Notes under the pieces: generated by a model
Told to the model about the DNA's origin: nothing
The model's database searches: none
The model's input: the letters and a program-made list of their open reading frames with translations, nothing else
Part shown: one piece after another, positions 30,718 to 39,300 of the stretch
How the letters are laid out: each line of letters opens with the position of its first letter
How positions within the stretch are numbered: the first letter of the stretch is position 1
Translations under genes and position numbers: made by a program
Assembly (NCBI RefSeq): GCF_000374045.1
Contig: NZ_KB893320.1
Span: 67,537 to 131,536 of the forward strand
Length of the DNA: 64,000 nucleotides
Direction of reading: 5' to 3'
Origin: Segetibacter koreensis DSM 18137
Lineage (GTDB): Bacteria; Bacteroidota; Bacteroidia; Chitinophagales; Chitinophagaceae

Positions 30718-31323
30718 CTAATACCTGCCCTTAATACCATCAACCATAATATCTACTAATAAATCAGGCCCGTTTTCGCGGTTCTTTATAATTTTAGATA
30801 CTGGTAAAGGCAATTCAACTCCACGAAAAGCGGCAACCAAAGTGCAGGAAAATAATTCAATGTTTCTTTCTGCAAGCTCTTTAAATTCTCCTGATTGTAC
30901 TCCGCCTTTAATGATCTCTTTAATCAAGTCGATCTGAATCTCTTCGTGCTTTATTTTTATTTTTATGATTTCTGCTAAATGGTTAAATATATCTTCATAT
31001 ATAACTGTACTAAGGTTGTGAAACTTTTCCATAGCACATACTCTGGTCCTTACGTATGCTTTCAGTTTATCTTTGGCTGTAGTTGCCATGTTGATAGCTT
31101 GCCGGGTAATGCGCAACAGGTTTTTTAATTCTTCATCAACAACAGCCTCAAATATTTCTGTTTTTCCAGGAAAATAATAGTACAAAGTGCTTTTTCCTTT
31201 GCCCATTGCATTGGCAATATCTTCCATGGTTGTTTTTTTCAAACCATGCTGGGCAAATAATTTTTTAGCAGTGGAAAGTATTTCCCTGATCATTGATTCG
31301 TCTTTTGTTATTTGCTCAACCAT
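30718..31323 (-). CDS. TetR-family transcriptional regulator
   Basis: 201 residues. The N-terminal helix-turn-helix is clear: IREILSTAKKLFAQHGLKKTTMEDIANAMG, then KSTLYYYFPGKTEIFEAVV. The C-terminal ligand-binding half is unassigned. It sits ~400 bp upstream of spt on the same strand, so control of the sphingolipid operon is a reasonable guess. An AAATTC-A-GAATTT inverted repeat lies 10 bp upstream of its own start and may be its operator. Confidence 0.9.
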   Translation of the reverse strand: MVEQITKDESMIREILSTAKKLFAQHGLKKTTMEDIANAMGKGKSTLYYYFPGKTEIFEAVVDEELKNLLRITRQAINMATTAKDKLKAYVRTRVCAMEKFHNLSTVIYEDIFNHLAEIIKIKIKHEEIQIDLIKEIIKGGVQSGEFKELAERNIELFSCTLVAAFRGVELPLPVSKIIKNRENGPDLLVDIMVDGIKGRY

Positions 31324-31332
31324 TTTTCGACT

Positions 31333-31345
31333 AAATTCAGAATTT
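31333..31345. promoter_or_regulatory. Possible TetR operator (13-bp inverted repeat)
   Basis: AAATTC-A-GAATTT is a perfect inverted repeat about one central base, 10 bp before the TetR start codon. The position suits autorepression. AT-rich palindromes are common by chance here, so confidence is low. Confidence 0.3.
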
Positions 31346-31681
31346 CGTCCAAAAATAGAAGTAAAAATTTAAATAAACAATTTATCTTGAAAGCTTTAGA
31401 TAGAAGTAAGATGAATTGTTTAAAGAGTGGAGGCTGCAGGTATGGGATGAAAGGCTGAAGTATATCTTATAACTTTTGAGGTACAAGGTGTAAATACTAA
31501 ACTTATCAGCTTTAAATGAAAAACAGAAAATAATAAGAAAGTCTCGATTAGCTGGTCAGTTGCGAGTAGAAAAAATACTTACGCATGGGAGTTCCATAAC
31601 ATTAATAAAACAAAATGATTAATATTGATAAATGTTCCATCTTTATTATAAGTTTTAATTAATACCAATTTTTAAAGAAAT
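31346..31681. other. Divergent intergenic region, TetR gene / AGE-family gene
   Basis: About 335 bp, AT-rich, between divergent genes; it should contain promoters for both. Nothing else is recognisable. Confidence 0.45.
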
Positions 31682-33058
31682 ATGAAACGGATTGTTTTTG
31701 CCTTCTTATTATTCATTTCTTATGCGTTATTTTCTTCTGCCATAACGGCCCAAACTAAAAACTCTCAAACCAAAGATGAGCGAATGAAAATAGCTGCAGA
31801 AATGGAGAACTCTATACAAACTGAGCTATTAAATAAATGGTATCCGCAGGCGGTAGATAGTGTTTACGGCGGCTTTCTTAGCACCTTTACTTATGATTTT
31901 AAACCTACGGGTCCCCATGACAAAATGATTGTTACACAGGCTCGTCATATATGGACAACTTCAAAAGCTTCTCAGCTATACCCGAATGTTTCTTATTATA
32001 AAACCTGCGCGGAACAAGGTTATAAATTTTTAAGAGATGTGATGTGGGATGGAACATATGGAGGATTCTATAATCTTGTTGACAGGCAGGGAAATGATAA
32101 GAGCGACATCAAAAAACCAAAAGAGGCTTATGGAAATGCGTTTGGTATATATGCTTTGGCGGCTTACAACAAGGCTACAGGTGATACCGGTGCTCTCAAC
32201 CTCGCAAAAAAAGCTTTTATGTGGCTGGAGAAACATAGCCACGACCAGATCTACAAAGGTTACTATCAACACTTACTAAGAGACGGAACGCCGGTTAAAA
32301 GAGATAATACTGTGCCTAACACTTCCGATCTTGGTTATAAAGATCAAAATAGTTCTATTCATCTGTTGGAGGCATTTACAGAATTGTACAGTGTATGGCC
32401 CGATGAGTTGGTGAAACAGCGATTGCAGGAACTGCTATATCTGATAAGAGATAAAATAACAAATAGAAAAGGAGACCTTATACTTTTCTTTAAACCTGAT
32501 TGGACACCAATATCTTTCAGGGATTCTTCTGAGGCATCTGTATTACGGCATCGCAATTTAGATCATGTTTCTTTCGGTCATGATGTTGAAACCGCTTATC
32601 TTATGCTCGAAGCCTCTCATGCATTGGGTCTAAAAGACGACACTACTACCATGACAGTTGGCAAACGAATGGTTGACCATGCCCTGAAAAATGGCTGGGA
32701 CAACAAACTGGGTGGCTTTTATGACGAGGGATATTATTTTAAAAACAAGCCCGGTATATCTATTATTTTAGATAGTAAAAACTGGTGGGCACAAGCCGAA
32801 GGGTTAAACACGCTGCTGCTAATGTCCGATCACTTTCCTAATGATCCAATGAACTATTTTGATAAGTTTAAACAACTTTGGCAATACGCACAAACTTACC
32901 TGATAGATCATACATACGGCGATTGGTATGAAGAAGGGCTCGATAAAGAACCTCAACGCAAAACAGCGTTGAAAGGGCATATTTGGAAAGGTACTTATCA
33001 TCACTTTCGTTCTTTGTCAAACTGCGTAAAAAGGTTGAAAGGAGAAAAGGAGGAGTAA
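31682..33058 (+). CDS. Secreted N-acylglucosamine/cellobiose 2-epimerase-family protein
   Basis: 458 residues with a signal peptide (cleavage near ITAQTKN). The rest is an (alpha/alpha)6 barrel of the AGE family: TQARHIWTTS, YGNAFGIYAL, HVSFGHDVETAYLM, NWWAQAEGL and GHIWKGTYHHFRS, containing the conserved His residues used for proton transfer in cellobiose 2-epimerases. It would isomerise or epimerise the reducing end of a sugar in the periplasm. Most AGE enzymes are cytoplasmic, so the export signal is notable. It stands alone between the TetR gene and the kinase locus. Confidence 0.85.
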   Translation: MKRIVFAFLLFISYALFSSAITAQTKNSQTKDERMKIAAEMENSIQTELLNKWYPQAVDSVYGGFLSTFTYDFKPTGPHDKMIVTQARHIWTTSKASQLYPNVSYYKTCAEQGYKFLRDVMWDGTYGGFYNLVDRQGNDKSDIKKPKEAYGNAFGIYALAAYNKATGDTGALNLAKKAFMWLEKHSHDQIYKGYYQHLLRDGTPVKRDNTVPNTSDLGYKDQNSSIHLLEAFTELYSVWPDELVKQRLQELLYLIRDKITNRKGDLILFFKPDWTPISFRDSSEASVLRHRNLDHVSFGHDVETAYLMLEASHALGLKDDTTTMTVGKRMVDHALKNGWDNKLGGFYDEGYYFKNKPGISIILDSKNWWAQAEGLNTLLLMSDHFPNDPMNYFDKFKQLWQYAQTYLIDHTYGDWYEEGLDKEPQRKTALKGHIWKGTYHHFRSLSNCVKRLKGEKEE

Positions 33059-33295
33059 GGATTAACAGCCTTTGTTTATAATGTATTGACCAACAACTGA
33101 CGGTTTTTTGCCGTTTTAAAAGGGCGACCAAGGTTTGCGAAGAACCGAGAGCGGCGACAATATTTATTTGTCAATGTAAAGTTGATTAACAAAACAATAT
33201 AAACACGTTCACTTCCAAAACAATATATTTATCCTATCAATTCCATTTCGGCATTGGAACAATCTTTGAATAGATTTTGCAATAAATACTAATAA

Positions 33296-33790
33296 ATGAA
33301 AAGAGTTGTAGGGTTCATAATAATAGTTGTGAGCTTACAACTCTTTTTAGTATCGTGCCAAAGCAAGAATAACCAGGAGGAAAAGGAAAATTTTGAATTT
33401 TATTATTTTCCTAAGAAAAACGTGTATTACAATATCGAGAAAAAAAACTTCCTTTATTCATTAGATGGTGGAAAAACATGGGACAGTGTTGTGAGCATTT
33501 CTGATAAAGAGCCGGCGACTTTGGGCGAGAAGATTATTGTGTATAGTGATGACTATAATGTGTACAAAGACAACCCTGCACACAGAAAGTTGTACATTGG
33601 AAGGTTGTATAATATAATTAGTGCCGACACAGCCTTGGCAATAGCAGGCCCCGAGGTAACTGAGCGTAAAGTGCAAAAGAGGGCAGCAGCGGTAAAGCCT
33701 GAACAAGAGGAAGAAAAAGTAGTAAAGGGATTAAAGAAGTTTTTAAATAAGATTTTTGGAAAACATAAAAAGAAAAAAGAAGATGAGTAG
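33296..33790 (+). CDS. Small lipoprotein with a basic C-terminus
   Basis: 164 residues. Lipoprotein signal with lipobox FLVSCQS (Cys ~22), then a ~100-residue beta-rich part (FYYFPKKNVYYNIEKKNFLYSLDGGKTWDSV) and a charged tail rich in Lys and Glu (KKFLNKIFGKHKKKKEDE). No family recognised. It lies 57 bp before the first FHA-like gene, so it probably begins the envelope-kinase operon. Confidence 0.72.
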   Translation: MKRVVGFIIIVVSLQLFLVSCQSKNNQEEKENFEFYYFPKKNVYYNIEKKNFLYSLDGGKTWDSVVSISDKEPATLGEKIIVYSDDYNVYKDNPAHRKLYIGRLYNIISADTALAIAGPEVTERKVQKRAAAVKPEQEEEKVVKGLKKFLNKIFGKHKKKKEDE

Positions 33791-33847
33791 GCCTTATGTA
33801 ACAGCTCCTTTTTTTCAGTGAGTTTTATCAATTTAAGAAATTTTTGA

Positions 33848-34801
33848 ATGAAATCGAATACGACTTTTTGGCAACGGATGGGCTTGCATGATTGGTTTCT
33901 TAAGAAAGAAGCTTTTGAAACAACGCATCAAACTTTAACGCTTACTCCTGACGATGTATTTAAATATATTGTAGAGAAGTTCAATGAATCTATAAAGGAG
34001 CTTTCATTTGCAAACCGTATTGTTTTTTTTCATGAATATATTGTTTGCTTCAGCCCCGAAGACTACAATAATTTTATGGATAATAAAAGAGGTATTTTCG
34101 GTTTAATCATACAAGAGTCAGTTAAACAGTTTTACCAGATTTTAAAAAAATACAGGGCCGAGGGCAAAACCGTGGAGCCATCCAGCAATAAATGGGTTTT
34201 TCGTTTTGTGTCTCATCCTGATTATAGGCAGGGAGACAAAAGCTTTATAGGAAAATTGCTACCAGGAAGCACCCATCAAAAACAAGAAAATCTAAGGGTA
34301 ACTTTTATACCAAGACAAACAGGCATTGCAGAAACGTTTGACGTCAACAATGACATTTTGAAGGATTTTACATTTTATAGTGAGGGATATTACGAAGTGC
34401 CTTACCAGGAAAACCTGGTTCTTGAGGAAGGAAAGATTAGCAAAGCACAAACCGGCGTACTTGCGCGTTTTGAAACAATAATTCCGGATAGGGATTTTGC
34501 AGGAAAAAAGATTGAATACCTGATGAAGGATGAAGAAATTACAGTAAGTGGAAAGGATGAACACAAAGAAGGATCGAACATTTTTAAAATTCCTTCTGAC
34601 TGGGTGAATACGCCTCACTTACGCATTCGTTATAATAAATCTGATGGAAAATTTTATGTAGCTTCTTTTGGTGAAAAAACCATTTTAAACGAGAATGAAG
34701 TCTCTGCAAGCGATACCAATAATATTGTTTGGACCGAGTTGCCTATTAATTCGAGAATGGTATTGAATGGAATAGTGGGAGTAAACATTTTTAAATTGTA
34801 A
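33848..34801 (+). CDS. FHA-like protein, first gene of the kinase/SEDS-PBP locus
   Basis: 317 residues, no signal peptide or membrane helix. Residues ~30-140 are helical with an unrecognised fold; the C-terminal ~100 residues (EYLMKDEEITVSGKD ... TPHLRIRYNKSDGKFYVASFGEKTILNENEV) have the strand order and NE/N turn of an FHA domain, but the S-R-x-H phosphothreonine-binding motif is weak (TPHLRIRY). It may be a degenerate FHA domain or bind partners without phosphate. Its place upstream of PP2C recalls fhaA of actinobacteria, which also has an N-terminal non-FHA domain. Confidence 0.62.
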   Translation: MKSNTTFWQRMGLHDWFLKKEAFETTHQTLTLTPDDVFKYIVEKFNESIKELSFANRIVFFHEYIVCFSPEDYNNFMDNKRGIFGLIIQESVKQFYQILKKYRAEGKTVEPSSNKWVFRFVSHPDYRQGDKSFIGKLLPGSTHQKQENLRVTFIPRQTGIAETFDVNNDILKDFTFYSEGYYEVPYQENLVLEEGKISKAQTGVLARFETIIPDRDFAGKKIEYLMKDEEITVSGKDEHKEGSNIFKIPSDWVNTPHLRIRYNKSDGKFYVASFGEKTILNENEVSASDTNNIVWTELPINSRMVLNGIVGVNIFKL

Positions 34802-34809
34802 AGAGAATT

Positions 34810-34908
34810 ATGGACAGCGCTTTATCTATAGCTTTGTTAGTAATCTGTATTTTATTGCTGATTGCTAATTTTTGGGACATAAAAAATACACATAACCACA
34901 ATGGCTAA
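34810..34908 (+). CDS. 32-residue single-pass membrane peptide between the FHA-like and PP2C genes
   Basis: An ATG frame of 32 codons begins 8 bp after the FHA-like stop and ends 8 bp inside the PP2C gene. It encodes MDSALSIALLVICILLLIAN followed by a short polar tail, an almost pure transmembrane helix. AGAG lies just upstream as a weak ribosome site. The overlap with the next start suggests translational coupling. It could be a real small membrane protein or a translated leader; conservation would decide. Confidence 0.45.
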   Translation: MDSALSIALLVICILLLIANFWDIKNTHNHNG

Positions 34909-36319
34909 AAACTATTTTGGAATAACTGACACAGGAAAGTTAAGAAGTAACAACGAAGATACTTTTATTGCTGAGCCGGTTCTCAATAATCAGTTTATAG
35001 CTGCTTGTGTTATTGACGGCGTAGGTGGTTATGAAGGTGGAGAAGTAGCTGCCCGCCTGGCTCATGATGCTATTCTTTCTTATATAGACAGAAACAGGAG
35101 CTCAGATATTACCCTGGTGATGAAAGAAGCGCTGGTGGCTGCAAATGAAGCAATCTATAAGGAAAAACAAATTAGCAAAGAAAACGAGCAAATGGCGTGT
35201 GTGCTTACACTGGCCCTTGCCGACCTTGCTAATAATAAATTTTATTATGCTCATGTCGGTGATACAAGGCTTTATCTTTTCAGGGACAACTCTTTGGTGA
35301 AAGTCACGCGAGACCATTCGTTTGTTGGTTTTCTTGAAGATAGTGGACGTTTGTCTGAAGAGGCCGCCATGCAGCATCCCAAACGAAATGAGATTAATAA
35401 GGCCCTGGGGTTCGACTCTCAGATGCGAACGCCGGATTATATAGAGACCGGCGAATCGCCTTTTCTGCCCGGCGACATGATTCTTTTATGTAGCGATGGC
35501 CTAACAGATATGATTGATAACAGAACAATCACATCTGTATTAGATACGAACAAAGATTTATCTTTAAAAGGAAAATCGCTGATAGATGCGGCAAACGATG
35601 CTGGTGGAAAAGATAATATTACAGTGGTTCTGGTTCAAAACAATAAGACGCCATTACAACATACGGCAACAAAACCTGCAGTGACAGTAAAAGATAATGA
35701 TAGTAAAAATAAAGAACAGTTAGTAGAAATAAAAAGTACTTCTGCTCAACAAACAATTGTTTCAAACAAAAAGAAAAAAAGTAGTTCCGTTCCTCTTTTC
35801 ATCTTTTTAAGCCTGCTGATATTAGGCGCACTTATCTGGTTGCTGTATCAGAATTACAATAATAAGAATGAAAAAAACGTTGCGAACAATGTTATACTGA
35901 AGAGGAGAAATGAACAGGAGCAGGTATTAGCTGACAGTATAAATGGTACGAAAACAAATGAAGTTTTTGTGCTAAACCAAGCCGGTAATCCACCCATTGT
36001 TATAACCGATTCTATTTATGTAAATAAAGATTCGCTACATATAATCGGAAACGGTGTTACTATAAAAAGTGATACGACTTACAAAGGTCCTGCTTTCACT
36101 TTGTCTCCTGCCTGTAAATACGTTTTATTAGACAGCCTTACTTTAGAAAACTTTGATATTGGTGTACTTGTAAAAAACCGGGGTTTACATCTTAAAAAGG
36201 TTCAATTCAAAAACTGCCGCGTTCCCGTGCAACAGGAATTTATGTTTAATGATACCTCTGTTGTAAATGGCAGGTTTGCGGATACACTGTTTTACAATAC
36301 AGAAGTTAACTCACAATAA
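34901..36319 (+). CDS. PP2C-type Ser/Thr phosphatase with membrane helix and extracytoplasmic domain
   Basis: 472 residues. The N-terminal ~250 residues are a PPM phosphatase: ITDTGKLRSNNED, VIDGVGGYEGGE, HVGDTRLYL, LCSDGLTDMI and GGKDNITVVLV carry the metal-binding aspartates. A Lys-rich linker leads to one membrane helix (~297-318), then a ~150-residue outer domain with regular beta turns (IIGNGVTIKSDTTYKG, LLDSLTLENFDIG), like a short right-handed beta-helix. It would reverse phosphorylation by the three kinases downstream, as PstP does for PknA/PknB. It starts inside the small membrane ORF and ends 14 bp before the SEDS-PBP gene. Confidence 0.92.
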   Translation: MAKNYFGITDTGKLRSNNEDTFIAEPVLNNQFIAACVIDGVGGYEGGEVAARLAHDAILSYIDRNRSSDITLVMKEALVAANEAIYKEKQISKENEQMACVLTLALADLANNKFYYAHVGDTRLYLFRDNSLVKVTRDHSFVGFLEDSGRLSEEAAMQHPKRNEINKALGFDSQMRTPDYIETGESPFLPGDMILLCSDGLTDMIDNRTITSVLDTNKDLSLKGKSLIDAANDAGGKDNITVVLVQNNKTPLQHTATKPAVTVKDNDSKNKEQLVEIKSTSAQQTIVSNKKKKSSSVPLFIFLSLLILGALIWLLYQNYNNKNEKNVANNVILKRRNEQEQVLADSINGTKTNEVFVLNQAGNPPIVITDSIYVNKDSLHIIGNGVTIKSDTTYKGPAFTLSPACKYVLLDSLTLENFDIGVLVKNRGLHLKKVQFKNCRVPVQQEFMFNDTSVVNGRFADTLFYNTEVNSQ

Positions 36320-36333
36320 TTATTGCGCTAAGA

Positions 36334-39300
36334 ATGGTGTCAGATAACGGACGATTTTATTCAAGAAATATTGAGAGGGTTTTTTTGCTGCTGGTTACAA
36401 TAGTCATGGTTGTACTATTTTATAAATTGTTTGCGGTACTTAAGCGAGATTTCGCAGATGTGCCAAAACGATTAAGAGACGGTACTATTATGAATCTTAA
36501 TGACGATAAACCGGGCGAACGCATAAAAGTTTTACTGTCAAAAGGTTTTTACTTTCATGATAAACGTGATATAGACCTGGTAAGTTCCGTTGTGGCAGCG
36601 GGCCGAAACAAAACTATTGGGATTACCGATAACGTTGGCGAATTAAATAAAAGCAAATACAATGTAAGCATTGAAGATGCATCACTAAATGGCGGAGAGG
36701 AGTTTAAAAGAAGAGCACAGGTTGAGCGGTCATTAATAGGTTTTACAGACCAGGATTCATCTTTATATGATAGAGAAAGGCGAAAACCAGACCCCTTGCC
36801 GGCAGCTAACGCTGTTGCAATGGGAGGCGGAACAATAAATGGTGAAATTGTAAAGACAGCTGGAATACACGTGCAAGGTGTATTGGTACGTTTGCAGCTT
36901 ATCCTGCCACAGGATAGTTTGTATAGCGAAAGTGTAGATGATATCAGCCGGAAAATAACAGTCAATTCTAAAGGTGTCAGAAAAATTTTCGCACTCGATT
37001 CCCTCGGGCATCGCCAGTTGCAATCTTTTACCGCTTACGCCCGTACGGATGCTAATGGAAAATTTTCTTTTTCAGGTTTGCCTCAAAATAATTCGTTTGC
37101 AGTATTACCTCTGCAACCCGGCTATGAGTTTGGCCGTTCGCAGGGAGTGCAAAAATTAGAAAACAATGCATCATTTACTTTTTACCAAATACCCAACACC
37201 ATAAAACTGTTTTCTACGCGTGATTTTAATACTTTAAAAAAAGAAAAATCATTAATTGTTCGTACACCTGAGGAAGCAAGTAAATGGTTTTGGATAATTG
37301 TAGTGAGTTTTATTGCTTCCTTTTGGCTTCTTCATCTACTGCTGACTGTTCGTTTTCCACGAGCCGATCAATTTATTCTTCCGGTCATAATGGTCTTAAC
37401 CGGGCTTTCGTTTTTAACGTTATTTAGTTTACAGGATCCATTGAGAGACCGCTTTTTCGCGAAAAGTACATTGACTTATTTTGGCTTTGGTGTCTTCGGT
37501 ATTATTATATTAATGTTATTCAATCTTAAAAGGTTTACTTCCGACTCAGGTCTTTTTCGATTATTTGTATTTAAGAATCTCCGAAGCGCTGCTAATGGAT
37601 GGCAGTGGGCATTAATAGCAATGGGTTTATTAATGCTTACCATTCTTTTTGGAACAGGCCCTGAAGGAAGCGGCGTGAAAGTGAATCTCCTGGGTTTTCA
37701 GCCAAGCGAAATAGTAAAGTTTTTGGTGATTATTTTCCTTGCTGGTTTTTTTGCCGCTAATGAAAAATACATCTCACAATATACGTCCTGGCATAAACGC
37801 TTTTCGTTTTTCTTTTTCGCCCTGGCTGCAATCCTCGGCACTATTCTTCTCTTTTTAATATTGGGAGATTTAGGCCCCGCTATGGTTTGCTGTTTTACTT
37901 TTATTATACTTTTCTCATTTTCCCGTGGCGATTTTGCAAATATGGTAGCCGCCATCGTTCTATATGTTCTTTCTTTATGGGTGCTTAAAAATGTTTGGAT
38001 AGCTACAGGGGTTACAGTTGGTTATTTACTTATTTACATGCTATTTGCTAAAAAGCGATTAAGTGAATCGTCCATTATGGCTTTGGTAGTTATTGCAGGT
38101 TTTTTGTTGCTCGACCAGGTTCCTTATTTAGATAAAGTTATTCCCGGACCTGTTCATAGGTTAACAGACAGAAAAGCAATTTGGCTCGACGCATGGAACA
38201 ACGAGGTATTTGGTGGTGACCAGGTAGCAAATGGAATTTGGGCTATGGCAAGCGGAGGCGTTACAGGACAGGGTGCGGGTGAAGGCTTTGCCAAAACAAT
38301 TCCGGAAGCGCATACAGATATGATTCTACCTTCAATGGGAGAAGAGTTTGGATGGGCCGGTATCATTTGCATATTTGTTCTTTTCTTAATATACCTGCAT
38401 CGTTCTTTTAATATCGGGCGGCAGACAGGAACGCCTTTTTTATTCTACCTGTGTGCCGGTATTGGGGTTAGCACATTTATACAATTTATTTTAATTGCAG
38501 GGGGTTCTACCGGCGCATTGCCTTTATCAGGAGTCGCTTTGCCGTTCATGAGTTATGGAGGTTCATCATTGCTTTGTAACATGCTCGCAGCCGGTTTTTT
38601 ATTGTCTGCTTCTCATCTGCAAGGCACAGCAGCCCAAATGAAATTTATAACAAAGCAACAAGATAAAAATTTGCTTCCTGCACTTTTGGCTGCTTGTATC
38701 GGTATTGTATTATTAGGTATCAATGTTTCAAAATATTTGTTTAATAATAATAAATGGGTGGTAGAACCTGCACTGGTGGCAGACAGAAGCGGGGCAAGAA
38801 TGTTTAGTTATAACCCGCGCATTTCTATTCTTATAAACAGGCTGCAGGCCGGAAATTTATTAGACAGGAAAGGAAGAATATTGGCCACCAGCCATGTTGA
38901 CCTTGTTAAAAACCAGGAAGATTCACTGTTAGCGGTCGGCATTCCAAAAGAAAATTTGGAGGCTTTTGCTTATAAACGTTTAGACAGGTATTACCCGTTC
39001 GGCGAACAAATGTTTTTCTGGACAGGTGATGCAAATACCGGAGTTTTTAATGGCTCAACAAATGGTTATTTTGGTGAGTACGAACATGCGGCAGAATTAC
39101 GCGGCTTTCCTACACCTGCAACAAAATTCGAAGTAAGTGCCCACAGGTTTAGGCAAGACAGGTTTCTGCCTGAGTCATCTACAGAAATGACAGTAACTAA
39201 AAGAGATTACACTGCACTTTCAAGGTTGCTGCTAGCAGGTATTAACAGTAAGCAGGTGGATTCATTTAAACGAAAAAACCGTGATGTGCAATTGACTATG

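Noticed and set aside
33100-33120. ACGG / CCGT hairpin with T run after the AGE-family gene
   Set aside because: The stem is only 4 bp; too weak to call a terminator.
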